The notes: generated from the sequence alone by a model not told the origin. Shown: positions 28,517 to 38,379, numbered from the stretch's first letter. The stretch is DNA of 64,000 nucleotides from Salipaludibacillus agaradhaerens (GCF_002019735.1 NZ_KV917378.1:551859-615858); one strand, 5' to 3'. A program made the numbers and translations.

Positions 28517-28914
28517 TCTAGAAAGCGCCGGCGCTGTGAAGGCGTCGGCATCATGCATTTTTCAGATTTTCCAAACCACGTGTATCTGTGACGAGCAATA
28601 AAGCGGTAGATAGGATCGCGAATAAAAACGGGGATAATAAGGAGAATGGCTGCTAGTTTCCATACTCCTTTTAACTCTTTTGCAATTCGAAGGGCGGCCG
28701 ATGAATTTTTATATGATTTTCCGTTTGTTTTAATTAGGACAACGCTGTTAGACTCCTCAGTTATCTCCTTTTGTTCGATCAAATTTTTGGCGATTTCACT
28801 TTGTAATGAAGCAAAGGCGAAGTGATTTTGCGGATCGCGTTTTATAATAAATTGAACGCTTGATTGGCACAAATGACAAACCCCATCAAACAAGATAATA
28901 TCTCTTTTTTCCAT
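28513..28914 (-). CDS. DCC family thiol-disulfide oxidoreductase
   Basis: 133 residues from the ATG at 28914, with AAAAGGAG upstream; a start nine codons earlier has none. The family motif DxxCxxC reads DGVCHLC near the N-terminus (D10, C13, C16). It matches DUF393 (YuxK-like) proteins, thioredoxin-fold enzymes of unknown partner. A hydrophobic stretch around 85-105 may be membrane-associated. It is convergent with the broken metal-receptor gene and overlaps its end by four bases. Confidence 0.85.
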   Translation of the reverse strand: MEKRDIILFDGVCHLCQSSVQFIIKRDPQNHFAFASLQSEIAKNLIEQKEITEESNSVVLIKTNGKSYKNSSAALRIAKELKGVWKLAAILLIIPVFIRDPIYRFIARHRYTWFGKSEKCMMPTPSQRRRFLD

Positions 28915-29205
28915 TTGATCAACTCCTTTTCTTTTTTTCAAAGTTTATGATTAAACTAATTTTCACATACAAAATACACGTGTAGGAAACGACTTACACA
29001 GTGATCTTACGCTAATGTGAGATAGCTGATTTATCATTGTTCCTATTGAAAATTTAATTGTGATACATTTTTCTGTTTTATAAATGAAAAAGAGCATAAT
29101 TAGATAGGGCTAGTCACTTTTGGAGTTCTAATTGAGAAAAGAAGTGTTAAGTATTGTGTTAGCGAATTAATAAGTAAAGATAATATAACCGTTTTTGTAA
29201 AACGT

Positions 29206-30270
29206 TTAAGCAATTTTATTGCTATCGTTTATTTTTCGAGAAAAATACCATTTTAACGCACTTGGAGCAACTAAAACAATAACCATAACACGCATTAACT
29301 GTAACGACGTCACAATTGCTGGATCGGCGCCTACGATTGAGGCTGTTAATACCATTTCCACTAATCCTCCTGGTGCTGTGCTCAATATCGCTGTCTGTAA
29401 ATCCATTGTTGTCATTGATTCAAGTAATATGCCAAAACCAACCGATAAAACTATTAACCAGCAAGCAAGCCCTATGTAAATAATGGCGTATTTTTTTGCA
29501 AGTTTAATATCTGTTAACGAAATACTCTTGCCAAGAGAAGCCCCTACGAATAGCTGGGCGATTAGAAAAATCAGGGGAGGAATAGAAGGAATATTAATTG
29601 AGCTGATACTTATAGTAGCCGTTACAGCTAACGGGATAATCATTATTCCCGCAGGCAAAGAGTGCTGGTATTTGATACCTAACAAAATCGGTAATATGAG
29701 CCATAATCCATGTAGCGATAATATGTTTGTGTCAGGAATCGTCATTACTGCTGATATGGCATTGCTGTCATGGGGGAAAAATTGGGTAATAATAAATGGA
29801 ACAGTGAATAAAACGACTAGTAAACGAATTGTTTGAAAAACCATGACCAAAGCTGAATTTGCTTTAACATCTTCACTTGCTACAACCATTTCCGCTAGTC
29901 CACCAGGAATTGAACCGAAAACACTCGTTTTTTTATCAATGTTAATCCATTTTGTTATGAATGCACTATTAAAAATACTTATAAGAATGAGTATAACTGT
30001 AATGAGTAAGTACGGAATAATAAAGGGTCCAACTATTTTTAACGATTCAAACGTAAAATAAAATCCAAATGATATTCCTAGAATAATAAGGCCCAATTTT
30101 TTTAGGAAATCCGGCCAAACTAACGTCCTTGTAGTCAGTCCTTCCCATAACATGACACTAGTGAGCGGGCCTAGCATCCAAGCAAGTGGTAGAGACACGA
30201 CGTGAAAAAGCCCTCCACCTATCACTGAAATAACGATCGCTTCAATAAACGGTTTTATTTGATAACTCAT
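29206..30270 (-). CDS. AbrB family integral membrane protein
   Basis: 354 residues, about ten hydrophobic segments. It consists of two similar halves: AWMLGPLTSVMLW near 30 and SIPGGLAEMVVASEDVKANSAL near 120 are mirrored by AGIMIIPLA and STAPGGLVEMVLTASIVGADPA near 300. This matches the AbrB (PF05145) membrane family, once labelled ammonia-monooxygenase-like. It is unrelated to the transition-state regulator AbrB. Transported substrate unknown. It is a single gene on the minus strand behind the ectoine operon terminator. Confidence 0.85.
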   Translation of the reverse strand: MSYQIKPFIEAIVISVIGGGLFHVVSLPLAWMLGPLTSVMLWEGLTTRTLVWPDFLKKLGLIILGISFGFYFTFESLKIVGPFIIPYLLITVILILISIFNSAFITKWINIDKKTSVFGSIPGGLAEMVVASEDVKANSALVMVFQTIRLLVVLFTVPFIITQFFPHDSNAISAVMTIPDTNILSLHGLWLILPILLGIKYQHSLPAGIMIIPLAVTATISISSINIPSIPPLIFLIAQLFVGASLGKSISLTDIKLAKKYAIIYIGLACWLIVLSVGFGILLESMTTMDLQTAILSTAPGGLVEMVLTASIVGADPAIVTSLQLMRVMVIVLVAPSALKWYFSRKINDSNKIA

Positions 30271-30364
30271 TGTATTTCATCTCCAAATAAGTCTAATCTT
30301 TATTGTAACATGAGAAAAGAGGAGAGAGGTGGGGGATGATGGATAATAAGGTAGTATTACAGAG

Positions 30365-30395
30365 AAAACCCTGCTGCATACAAGATGCAACAGGG
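30365..30395 (-). terminator. Terminator of the ectoine operon
   Basis: CCCTGCTGCAT (30369-30379) and ATGCAACAGGG (30385-30395) pair around a 5-base loop, with one G-U pair when read on the minus strand. TTTTCT follows on that strand. Confidence 0.85.
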
Positions 30396-30430
30396 AAGTG
30401 TTAGACATTTTAAGCAGTGTGGCAGATCAT

Positions 30431-30820
30431 TTAATCTTCTTCAACTAGTTCATAAACGCCTTCTTCGTTATGAACTTCTTGACCTGTAATAGGTGGGTTA
30501 AATACACAGACCATTCTCATATCGGTATTTGCACGAAGTAAGTGTTCATCATGTTCATCTAAGGCATAGAGTGTATTGGCTGAAATAGGGTGGATTTTAT
30601 TGTCAGACAATGTTTCCACTTCACCGTCACCCTCAATACAATAAACAGCTTCGAGGTGATTTTTGTACCAAATGTGCGTTTCAGTTCCAGCTTTAATGAT
30701 CGTATCATGAACTGAATAGCCCATATTATCTTTTTTTAGAATAAGTCGACGACTCGTCCAGTTACCACCTTTAATTTCTTGATCTGTTCCAATAATATCT
30801 TCTAGTTTAACAACTTTCAT
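30431..30820 (-). CDS. ectC: L-ectoine synthase
   Basis: 129 residues from the ATG at 30820, which follows AAGGAGGAA. Small cupin-fold enzyme: [12 protein letters not shown] at the start, the metal-site strand [21 protein letters not shown] (about 50-70) and the conserved ending [11 protein letters not shown]. It closes the ring of N-gamma-acetyl-diaminobutyrate by removing water, giving ectoine, a compatible solute. Last gene of ectABC, 31 bases after ectB. No ectD hydroxylase follows, so hydroxyectoine production is not indicated here. Confidence 0.96.
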   Translation of the reverse strand: MKVVKLEDIIGTDQEIKGGNWTSRRLILKKDNMGYSVHDTIIKAGTETHIWYKNHLEAVYCIEGDGEVETLSDNKIHPISANTLYALDEHDEHLLRANTDMRMVCVFNPPITGQEVHNEEGVYELVEED

Positions 30821-30851
30821 GGATGTTCCTCCTTGTGTGTACAGTTGATTA

Positions 30852-32153
30852 TTAATTGGTGACTGTTTCTTTTTCAAGTTTCATTTGTTTAATGGTATCT
30901 TTTATGCTTCGTTCAATGAGTTCAAAACCTTTTTCTAATCCTTCTTCGTCAATGTTAATAGCAGGGAATAATTTAAATACTTGATCATGTCCACCTGCTG
31001 TTTCCATAATTAGCCCATGATTAAAAGCATTCTCGCAAACTTTTTCACTAAAGCCATCAATGTCAGAAGAGATTCCTTGCATAAAGCCTCTTCCTTTAAC
31101 GAACCCTTTCATCTCAGGATATTTTTCTACCATGTTAGTGAGGAAATCTGTGATTTTAACTGCTTTATCTTGAATACTCTTTTCAAATTTCGGATCTTCC
31201 CAATAACTTAAAGCCTCTGTGGCAGTAATAAAAGCATGATTATTACCACGGAATGTCCCGTTATGTTCACCAGGCTTCCACTTATCTAATTCAGGATTTA
31301 TTAATGTTAATGCAAGGGGGAGACCATAGCCACCAATAGATTTAGATAAGCAAACTATATCAGGTTTAATATCCGCAGGTTCAAACGAAAAGAATGTTCC
31401 TGTCCGGCCAACACCAGCTTGCACGTCGTCAATAATGAGAAGAATACCCCATTTTTTGCATATAGCATCTAATTTATTTAGCCATTCAAAGCGCGCTGCA
31501 TTAAGACCACCTTCACCTTGAACGGTTTCAAGGATAATGGCTGCAGGAATGGAGACGCCACTGCCGTTATCATCTAAAAATCTCTCGAGGTAGGCAAGTG
31601 TATCCATCTCATCACTTTCGTTAACAAACTGGTCGTATGGCATAGTGACGGAGTGGTTTAATGGGATACCAGCGCCTTTTCGTTTCATAGAATTACCTGT
31701 GACTGACAAAGCGCCAATCGTCATGCCATGAAAGCCATTTGTAAAACTGATGACTTCTGTTCTACCTGTGACTTTTCTTGCCAACTTTAGGGCACTTTCA
31801 ACCGTATTCGTTCCTGTTGGTCCAGGAAACATGACTTTGTAATCAAGATTCCTTGGTTGAAGTATAACCTCATGAAATTTGTGAAGAAACTCACTTTTTG
31901 CTTCTGTTGCTTTATCTAAAGAGTGAGTAATACCATCATCAAGGATGTATTCTACTAATTTTTTCTTCATGTTAGGTTCATTATGTCCGTAGTTTAGAGC
32001 GCCTGCTCCAGAAAAGAAGTCAATATATTCTTTTCCGTCTTCATTCCACATCTTATAACCTCTAGCTTGGGTGAAAACTGTTGGAAAGCTTCTCACATAA
32101 CTTCTTACACAAGATTCGTGCTCTTCAATAATCTCTAAATGGTTTTTAGTCAT
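30852..32153 (-). CDS. ectB: Diaminobutyrate-2-oxoglutarate aminotransferase
   Basis: 433 residues from the ATG at 32153. A TTG three codons earlier is too near GGAGGG. Class III PLP aminotransferase with [41 protein letters not shown] and the PLP-lysine segment [15 protein letters not shown]. It turns aspartate semialdehyde into diaminobutyrate using glutamate. It shares its operon with ectA upstream and ectC downstream. Nothing in the sequence is odd. Confidence 0.96.
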   Translation of the reverse strand: MTKNHLEIIEEHESCVRSYVRSFPTVFTQARGYKMWNEDGKEYIDFFSGAGALNYGHNEPNMKKKLVEYILDDGITHSLDKATEAKSEFLHKFHEVILQPRNLDYKVMFPGPTGTNTVESALKLARKVTGRTEVISFTNGFHGMTIGALSVTGNSMKRKGAGIPLNHSVTMPYDQFVNESDEMDTLAYLERFLDDNGSGVSIPAAIILETVQGEGGLNAARFEWLNKLDAICKKWGILLIIDDVQAGVGRTGTFFSFEPADIKPDIVCLSKSIGGYGLPLALTLINPELDKWKPGEHNGTFRGNNHAFITATEALSYWEDPKFEKSIQDKAVKITDFLTNMVEKYPEMKGFVKGRGFMQGISSDIDGFSEKVCENAFNHGLIMETAGGHDQVFKLFPAINIDEEGLEKGFELIERSIKDTIKQMKLEKETVTN

Positions 32154-32204
32154 AATCGTCAAATCCCTCCGTCTTTTTTATTCATACTTGTTTAGCCAGA
32201 TCAT

Positions 32205-32714
32205 TTACTTGGAAAAAGGTCCAATACGATACGTATATTCAGCTTTTTGGCCTTCTTCAGGAAATATCTCTTCCGGAAAGCATTCTTTCACTTCATAAGC
32301 TGTATCGTGATCTCGTGCCAGTCGTTTAAATAAAGACTGAGAGGCTTTGTTCTCTTCAGTGATTGTCGCCTCAACGTAACGAACATTTTTACATGCTTTA
32401 CGCTCAAGTAAGTCATTTAACATTTTTGAGGCAACCCCTTTTCCGCGTTGAGATGAATCCACACCAACCTGCCAGATAAAAATCACGTCTTGGTGTTCAG
32501 GTTGAATAAAACCTGTGATGAAACCAACGACTTCACCTCGTTCTTTAGCAACCACACATGTCTCAGAGAAGTACTCGGCCATCATAATGTACTTATAAGC
32601 GGAGTTCAAATCGAGAGTGGTGTTTTTGGCTAATGCCCACATAGCCTGCCCATCTTCTTTAGTTGGCTGCTCTAACGAAAATGTTTCAATTACTGCCGTT
32701 GTGCTTTTGCTCAT
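32205..32714 (-). CDS. ectA: L-2,4-diaminobutyrate acetyltransferase
   Basis: 169 residues from the ATG at 32714 after AAGGTGG. An upstream in-frame ATG at 32768 lies in the leader and has no ribosome site. GNAT fold: IWQVGVDSSQRGKGVASKML is the acetyl-CoA loop at about 92-111, and the N-terminal PTKEDGQAMWALAKNT is the EctA signature. It acetylates diaminobutyrate at the gamma nitrogen. First gene of the operon. No dedicated aspartokinase and no MarR-type ectR are next to it. Confidence 0.95.
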   Translation of the reverse strand: MSKSTTAVIETFSLEQPTKEDGQAMWALAKNTTLDLNSAYKYIMMAEYFSETCVVAKERGEVVGFITGFIQPEHQDVIFIWQVGVDSSQRGKGVASKMLNDLLERKACKNVRYVEATITEENKASQSLFKRLARDHDTAYEVKECFPEEIFPEEGQKAEYTYRIGPFSK

Positions 32715-32796
32715 CGTGACATTCCACCTTTGTTTTAAATTGTATTGAGTTGTTGTTCCACTCAACACGTTTCATCTCAACCAGTCAACATTATTA

Positions 32797-32825
32797 ATGA
32801 TAGGTAGTTCGTGTTAAATTATCAA
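32797..32825 (-). promoter_or_regulatory. Promoter of ectABC
   Basis: Read on the minus strand: TTGATA (32825-32820), a spacer of exactly 17 bases and TATCAT (32802-32797), about 83 bases before the ectA start. It looks like a vegetative SigA promoter. I see no SigB-type GTTTAA/GGGTAT pair. The 321-bp gene-free stretch 32715-33035 otherwise holds only the typA terminator. Confidence 0.65.
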
Positions 32826-32981
32826 ACATGGTTAATCTCGATGAGTACGTATATATGTGTGTCTGTATAGCTTAGTGCTCCTCAGACCGTTCAGCTTATT
32901 TATTGCTCTTGTATTGTTAGAATTACAGCAGATTTGAATGTAGGTTTTTTGTAAATTGACGATATTAGAAGCATATAGAAA

Positions 32982-33011
32982 AGAGACCTCGCTGTTTCCA
33001 GCAAGATCTCT
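32982..33011 (-). terminator. Terminator of typA
   Basis: On the minus strand AGAGATCTTGCTG pairs with CAGCGAGGTCTCT, including G-U pairs, closed by a GAAA tetraloop and followed by TTTTC. Confidence 0.85.
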
Positions 33012-33035
33012 TCTAAGGCGTACATTTAGAGTATA

Positions 33036-34883
33036 TTAATTGTTTTTAGCAGAAAGTTTCTTTCTTTTCTCTTCACGTTCACGCATACTTTTATCAAGAA
33101 TTTTTTTACGTAATCGGATAGAGTGAGGGGTGACTTCACAATATTCGTCTTCGTTTAAAAATTCTAACGCTTCTTCTAGCGTTAAAAGACGTGGTTTTTT
33201 CATGGTAACCGTCTGTTCTTTCGTTGCAGAACGAATATTCGTCTGTTGTTTCATTTTTGTAATGTTAACAGTCAGGTCATTATCTCGATTATGTTCACCG
33301 ACAATCATACCTTCATAAATTTCAGTACCAGCTTCAACAAAAAGGATACCGCGATCTTCTACTTGGAGCATGCCATAAGGCGTCGCTTTACCATTTTCCA
33401 TTGAAACTAGAACACCTTGACGCCGTCCGCCCACATAGCCTTGCGCTACAGGCTGATAGCTGTCAAATGTATGATTTAGAATACCATAACCTTTTGTTTG
33501 AGCCATAAATTCAGTCGTATAACCAATCAAGCCTCTTGATGGCACTAAGAAGTCCATTCTTACTTGACCGTCACCTTTATTCACCATATTTAATAGTTCG
33601 GCTTTACGTTCCCCAAGCGATTCCATTACCGCACCTGTATATTCTTCAGGTACGTCCACTTGAGCGTTTTCAAATGGTTCACATGGCTTACCATCTACCT
33701 CACGAATAATAACTTCAGGCTTGGACACTTGTAGTTCATAGCCTTCTCGTCGTAAGTTTTCGATGAGGATGGAGAGGTGAAGTTCACCACGACCTGATAC
33801 GGTCCAAATGTCTGGAGAGCTTGTATTTTCCACTCTGAGACTTACATCCGTTTCAACTTGTGTTAATAACCGAGCTTCAATTTTACGACTAGTGACATGA
33901 TCACCTTCACGACCTGCAAACGGACTGTTGTTTACAAGGAAAGTCATTTGCAAAGTAGGTTCATCAATACGTACGAGTTCCATTGGGTCAGGATTATCAG
34001 AAGGACAGATAGTTTCTCCAACCATAATATCCTCAATACCAGCAATGGCAATTAAATCGCCTGCTTTAGCTTCATCAATTTCAAGTCGTTTTAATCCAAG
34101 AAATCCGAAAAGTTTTGATATTCTGAACGTTTTGATTGAACCATCACGTTTCACAAGGGAAGCTTGATCACCTTTTCGAATGGTCCCTCTAAATACACGA
34201 CCAACACCAATTCTTCCTAGGTAGTCATTATAATCAAGCATCGTCACCTGGAATTGAAACGGTTCTTGTGAGTTATCAATAGGTGCAGGGACTGTTTCGA
34301 TCACCGTGTTAAAGAGTACGCGCATGTTATCGTCTTGTTTTGTAGGATCAGAATCAGCGCTAGCTGTGCCGTTAATAGCAGAAGCATACACGACAGGGAA
34401 CTCTAATTGTTCTTCATCCGCTCCTAATTCTATGAAGAGGTCAAGGACTTCATCCACAACTTCTTCTGGACGGGCCATCGGACGGTCAATCTTGTTTACG
34501 ACAAGAACAGGTGTTAATTTTTGTTCCAACGCTTTTTTAAGGACGAATCGTGTTTGCGGCATACAGCCTTCAAATGCATCTACGACTAGTAAAACGCCGT
34601 CCACCATTTTTAAAATCCGTTCTACTTCGCCACCGAAGTCTGCGTGGCCAGGGGTATCAAGAATATTAACGCGAACACCTTCATAATCAACGGCTGTGTT
34701 TTTCGCTAAAATAGTGATACCTCGTTCCTTTTCAATATCATTATTGTCCATGGCTCGTTCGTTCACTTGTTCATTTTCTCTGAAAGTTCCTGATTGTTTT
34801 AACAGTTCATCAACGAGTGTTGTTTTTCCATGGTCTACGTGGGCGATAATTGCAATATTTCTTATGTCTGACCGTATAGTCAT
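33036..34883 (-). CDS. typA: Ribosome-associated GTPase TypA/BipA
   Basis: 615 residues. The translation-factor GTPase motifs are all present: AHVDHGKTTL (14-23), the switch RGITILAKN, DTPGHADFGGE and NKIDRPMARPEE. EF-G-like domains and the BipA-specific C-terminal domain (LIGYTTEFMAQTKGYGILNH near 440) follow. BipA binds the 70S ribosome and helps large-subunit assembly and stress or low-temperature growth. It is monocistronic, with AGGAG before the ATG and a terminator behind. Confidence 0.97.
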   Translation of the reverse strand: MTIRSDIRNIAIIAHVDHGKTTLVDELLKQSGTFRENEQVNERAMDNNDIEKERGITILAKNTAVDYEGVRVNILDTPGHADFGGEVERILKMVDGVLLVVDAFEGCMPQTRFVLKKALEQKLTPVLVVNKIDRPMARPEEVVDEVLDLFIELGADEEQLEFPVVYASAINGTASADSDPTKQDDNMRVLFNTVIETVPAPIDNSQEPFQFQVTMLDYNDYLGRIGVGRVFRGTIRKGDQASLVKRDGSIKTFRISKLFGFLGLKRLEIDEAKAGDLIAIAGIEDIMVGETICPSDNPDPMELVRIDEPTLQMTFLVNNSPFAGREGDHVTSRKIEARLLTQVETDVSLRVENTSSPDIWTVSGRGELHLSILIENLRREGYELQVSKPEVIIREVDGKPCEPFENAQVDVPEEYTGAVMESLGERKAELLNMVNKGDGQVRMDFLVPSRGLIGYTTEFMAQTKGYGILNHTFDSYQPVAQGYVGGRRQGVLVSMENGKATPYGMLQVEDRGILFVEAGTEIYEGMIVGEHNRDNDLTVNITKMKQQTNIRSATKEQTVTMKKPRLLTLEEALEFLNEDEYCEVTPHSIRLRKKILDKSMREREEKRKKLSAKNN

Positions 34884-34985
34884 TATAAAACGCTCCTGTC
34901 TAACTTAAAATTGTTCAACTATACTATAATATCATAAAAAAGCAACCAGTTCATTAAAATTGTATGTTATTATGTTTATTTTACT

Positions 34986-35224
34986 AATTGAATCGATTTC
35001 ATTAAGATGTTTTTACAACAATAACATGATTATGCGGATGATAAAAAGTGACTGACATATATGACGACGACTCCTGTGAGAGGAATCGACCTCTGAAAAC
35101 ATTCTGACTGAGCTTTGCAAAGGCAGGGTGAGTTGAGGATGAGCCCCACGGAAAGCGTTCATCAGTCATGCAAATATCGTTAGGAAATAACGATACAACC
35201 ACGATTTATCAAATCGATTCAATT
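34986..35224. mobile_element. MITE-like element with 14-bp terminal inverted repeats
   Basis: AATTGAATCGATTT at 34986-34999 is perfectly inverted at 35211-35224, bounding 239 bp with no coding capacity. TA lies at each outer edge, as expected for elements moved by IS630/Tc1-type transposases, though the symmetry of the ends also allows other readings. Inside, TGACTGA (35049-35055) and TCAGTCA (35162-35168) form a second, nested pair. The core between them runs from CGACTCCTGTGAGAGGA to CCCCACGGAAAGCG. That core resembles the CTCCTG...GGAAAGCG intergenic repeats I know from many Bacillaceae genomes. Confidence 0.6.
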
Positions 35225-35462
35225 ACTTATTTAAAATTAAAACTATAAATCCCAATTAAAAGTATATCCAGTGAATGACGCATAAATATCCCTGTGATTG
35301 TTACTATACGAAAAATAAAAGAACTGTATACGAAGAATAGTTTATTACTTTGAAAATGAACAACTAATTGCAAGTATTATCATACAAATTTGTGGTGTAA
35401 AATTCCAAAGTGTTTTTTAAATGGGGAATAGGGGAGGAGAAGAGATTAATGTCTAACTAAAT

Positions 35463-35491
35463 AAAAAACCATCCAAAATAATAATGGACGG
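35463..35491 (-). terminator. Terminator of proBA
   Basis: On the minus strand CCGTCCA pairs with TGGATGG (one G-U pair) around a 9-base loop, followed by TTTTTT (plus-strand A-run 35463-35468). Confidence 0.75.
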
Positions 35492-35515
35492 TAAAAATGA
35501 TGGATGGCTTTATTT

Positions 35516-36760
35516 TTATTTTGTTTGTCCTTCACCATATACATGGTATTTCGTTGTTGTTAATGCTTCAAGTCCCATTGGTCCCCGTACATGCAGCTTT
35601 TGTGTGCTAATTCCTATTTCTGCACCAAAACCAAATTCAAACCCATCTGTAAACCGTGTAGAGGCGTTATGATAAACAGTAGAAGCATCAATTTTATTGA
35701 AAAAGAGAGCCACATTTTCTTTTGTCTCGGAAATAATCGCTTCTGAGTGCTTTGTCCCATAAATCTCAATATGATCAAGGGCTTCATGAATGTTCGGAAC
35801 AATTTTAACAGCTAACGTTAAATCAAGGAATTCATCTGCCCAATCTTGTTCTGTTGCTTGACCAATCTCTGGAGATAATTGTTGAGCGACATGATCCCCC
35901 CGTAAGGTGACATCATTCATTTTTAATTCTTTGACGAGTGCTGGAAGGTGCCTCTTAGCCCAGTTTTCATGAATAAGGACTGTCTCACACGCATTACAGA
36001 CAGAAGGTCGTTGCGTTTTTGCATTAACTACGATTGAAACAGCCATTGTCTTATCCGCACTTTCATCAATATACACGTGACAATTTCCGGCTCCTGTTTC
36101 TAAGACAGGAATACGGGCATTTTCTACAACTGTTTCAATGAGCTTTTTACCTCCGCGAGGAATAATGACATCGATAAGGTGCTTCATCGTATAAAGGCTT
36201 GATAATACTGATCTATCTGGGTTTTCAATAAGTTGCACAGTTTTTTCCGGAAGCCCGGCCTCGACAAGTGCTTCTTGAATGACTAACACTATCGCTTTAT
36301 TTGAATGAATAGTGGAGGTGCTTCCTCTTAGTAAAATGGCGTTACCTGTTTTAATAGACAACGCTGCAGCGTCAATGGTGACATTCGGTCTTGCTTCATA
36401 AATCATCGCAATGACGCCTAGTGGGACAGCTATCTTTTTAATTTGCAAACCGTTAGGTCGCGTTGTTTCTGAAAGAACATTCCCTACTGGATCTTCTAAC
36501 TTCATTAATAAACGAATAGCGTCTACCATGCCTGCTAATCTTTTTTCTGTTAGGGTTAAACGATCGATAATAGCAGAAGGTTGACCACTTTTCTTGGCGT
36601 TTGCCACATCTTCTGAATTTTTTTGTAAAATGTGATCTCGTTTTTCCCAAATCCGATCTGCTATCTCTTGTAATGCTACATTCTTTTTCTCAGTCGACAT
36701 ACCTGCCAAGTCAAAAGATATTTCTCTCGCTTTTTCGGCTTTTTCAACTACTTCATTCAT
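35516..36760 (-). CDS. proA: Gamma-glutamyl phosphate reductase
   Basis: 414 residues from the ATG at 36760, behind GAGAGGAG. The frame is open far upstream into proB, but that extension is not homologous. Aldehyde-dehydrogenase-like fold with the catalytic cysteine in RPSVCNACET (C255; C258 is nearby), and IYEARPNVTIDAAAL at about 120-134. It reduces glutamyl phosphate to the semialdehyde, the second step of proline synthesis. It lies 25 bases after proB. No proC/proI is in the window. Confidence 0.96.
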   Translation of the reverse strand: MNEVVEKAEKAREISFDLAGMSTEKKNVALQEIADRIWEKRDHILQKNSEDVANAKKSGQPSAIIDRLTLTEKRLAGMVDAIRLLMKLEDPVGNVLSETTRPNGLQIKKIAVPLGVIAMIYEARPNVTIDAAALSIKTGNAILLRGSTSTIHSNKAIVLVIQEALVEAGLPEKTVQLIENPDRSVLSSLYTMKHLIDVIIPRGGKKLIETVVENARIPVLETGAGNCHVYIDESADKTMAVSIVVNAKTQRPSVCNACETVLIHENWAKRHLPALVKELKMNDVTLRGDHVAQQLSPEIGQATEQDWADEFLDLTLAVKIVPNIHEALDHIEIYGTKHSEAIISETKENVALFFNKIDASTVYHNASTRFTDGFEFGFGAEIGISTQKLHVRGPMGLEALTTTKYHVYGEGQTK

Positions 36761-36785
36761 GATAGTGCTCCTCTCCATATTATAT

Positions 36786-37877
36786 TTATAGAATTGAAAA
36801 CCATTGGTTGCGGTGAATCGCTTCTCTATGCTTTGCATCTGTATTATCAGTGCAACTGAGCAGCTCCAGCAAATCGCCAGCATCATAATTGATCTTGCCC
36901 CGGCCAATAAGCCGGCCGTTTTCATTAAAAACATCTACCACAGCCCCAGCTGAAAAGTGGCCTTCTACTTCTTTAATTCCTACTGGTAATAAACTTTTAC
37001 CTCGCTTAAGCACAGCCTTTTCCGCTCCGTTATCAATGATGATTTTCCCTGAAGAAAGTGAGTGGAAAGCGAGCCATTGCTGTTTATTTTTCATCATTTT
37101 TAGCGTATGAGGATAAAGGTAGGTACCGTTACCATGACCTTTTATAATTTGAACTAACGAGTGCTCTTCTACAGCAGTACCAATGAAAACAGGTATCCCC
37201 ATCATGTGAGCCGTTCTAGCAGCTTCAAGTTTAGACTTCATACCACCGGTCCCTACTTTAGATGATGAGCCAGAGGCACTGGTCATCAATTTATCACTCA
37301 CACCAGTTAAGTGTGTATACTTTCTAGCATTAGGGTTTTCCATTGGGTTGGCATCGTAAATACCATCGATATCTGTTAAAATAATGAGTTGGTCAGCGTG
37401 GACAAATCCACTAACTAGAGCTGATAACATATCATTATCCCCAAATGTCAATTCATCAACAGCAATGGAATCATTTTCGTTAATGATGGGAATAACATGA
37501 CGCCTTAAAAGCTCATCTAGCGTATTAAAAGCATTTCGATATTGCTCTTCTTCAACAAAGTCATGTCTTGTAAGGAGGAGCTGGGCTGCTACGAGTTGTT
37601 CTTTTGAAAAACAATCAGCATAAGCTTGCATTAATAGGTTTTGACCTACAGCAGCGGCAGCTTGTTTTCCAGCAACTGTAACTGGTCTGGCTGGGTAACC
37701 AAGCTTGGTGAAGCCTGCTGCCACAGCGCCAGAGGAAATTAATATAATGTCATGGTCGCACCGTTTTAGCTCGGCGATCATCCTTGTATAATGATTGATA
37801 TTGTCTATAGATAATTGACCATCTTTAGTTGTTAACGAACTACTGCCGATTTTAATTACAAGTCGTTTTCGAGCCAA
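36786..37877 (-). CDS. proB: Glutamate 5-kinase
   Basis: 363 residues, TTG start with AAGGAGGGAG just upstream. An amino-acid-kinase domain ([10 protein letters not shown] at 7-16, [10 protein letters not shown] near 45, [17 protein letters not shown] near 130, [12 protein letters not shown] near 210) is followed by a C-terminal PUA domain from about 280. It phosphorylates glutamate. Proline is both a building block and an osmoprotectant. The proline-sensing T-box in the leader shows that this copy is tied to charged tRNA-Pro levels, so it is the biosynthetic rather than the osmo-inducible (proJ-like) copy. Confidence 0.96.
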   Translation of the reverse strand: MARKRLVIKIGSSSLTTKDGQLSIDNINHYTRMIAELKRCDHDIILISSGAVAAGFTKLGYPARPVTVAGKQAAAAVGQNLLMQAYADCFSKEQLVAAQLLLTRHDFVEEEQYRNAFNTLDELLRRHVIPIINENDSIAVDELTFGDNDMLSALVSGFVHADQLIILTDIDGIYDANPMENPNARKYTHLTGVSDKLMTSASGSSSKVGTGGMKSKLEAARTAHMMGIPVFIGTAVEEHSLVQIIKGHGNGTYLYPHTLKMMKNKQQWLAFHSLSSGKIIIDNGAEKAVLKRGKSLLPVGIKEVEGHFSAGAVVDVFNENGRLIGRGKINYDAGDLLELLSCTDNTDAKHREAIHRNQWFSIL

Positions 37878-37971
37878 CTGTACTCCCTCCTTAAAAATAA
37901 ATCCTAAAACAACTACCTAGGTCTAAGCTTATACGTGAAAAGGAAAACACCCTAAAAAGGTTTATCGTTAC

Positions 37972-38220
37972 AAAAAAACTTCCATCCTTATCATAAATGA
38001 AAGGACGGAAGTTAGGATCCGCGGTACCACCTTAGTTGACAAAAATGTCCACTTTACAACTTGTATCGTAAGTCAATCGTGCTTATATTGCATGATGAGC
38101 AGGTTCAACAAGCGTTAGCTAAGGAACCTTTCAGCCAATGGATTCCAGTCTCTACTAGTTCGGCCTTGCTTACTAATCTCATCTATAAGCATTTATATAA
38201 GATATCAGAAAATATCGTTT
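37972..38220 (-). ncRNA. T-box riboswitch with a proline (CCU) specifier
   Basis: Minus-strand leader of proBA. The T-box core AGGTGGTACCGCGG (within 38015-38033) is followed by a terminator stem, AACTTCCGTCC / GGATGGAAGTT, and a T-run (to 37972). Stem I is closed by GATGAG and CTCATC, and carries AGTA on the 5' side and AGAGA...GGCTGAAAG in the distal loops. The specifier loop reads GAA-CCT-G directly before CTCATC, so the codon is CCU (plus 38101-38103). Uncharged tRNA-Pro would stabilise the antiterminator and switch proBA on. Confidence 0.92.
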
Positions 38221-38232
38221 AAATATTGTTAT

Positions 38233-38261
38233 ATTATCCGACACTCCATTGTGGTTGTCAA
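38233..38261 (-). promoter_or_regulatory. Promoter of the T-box proBA operon
   Basis: On the minus strand: TTGACA (38261-38256), a 17-base spacer and GATAAT (38238-38233), placed just before the T-box leader. Nearly consensus SigA promoter. Confidence 0.85.
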
Positions 38262-38344
38262 GATAGCCAAACAAAAATCTTGTAAAAATGGGCTAGTTTT
38301 TGAATCGTGATTTTAACAGCGAGGGGAGAGCTAGGCGTAAATAA

Positions 38345-38369
38345 AGGGCTGCATATGACTGACAGCCCT
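38345..38369 (-). terminator. Terminator of the ACT/PFL gene pair
   Basis: AGGGCTG (38345-38351) and CAGCCCT (38363-38369) pair around 11 bases. On the minus strand TTATTTA follows. It lies between the PFL gene and the proBA promoter. Confidence 0.7.
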
Positions 38370-38379
38370 AATAAAAACA

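Larger units (their letters stand above)
34884..35515. other. Long gene-free region between proA and typA
   Basis: This 632-bp region contains the typA upstream sequence, a TIR-bounded repeat element (34986-35224), about 240 bp of AT-rich DNA without visible signals and the proA terminator (35463-35491). Small ORFs in it do not look coding. Confidence 0.6.

Noticed and set aside
29219..30061. Three plus-strand ORFs opposite the AbrB-family membrane gene
   Set aside because: They mirror the hydrophobic codons of the membrane protein on the other strand and have no homology or start signals.
34306..34686. 126-codon plus-strand ORF inside typA
   Set aside because: It is the shadow of the TypA GTPase domain; Ser/Thr-rich antisense composition.
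35002..35202. Minus-strand ORF over the repeat between typA and proA
   Set aside because: It lies within a non-coding element with inverted repeats and has no ribosome site or protein-like pattern.
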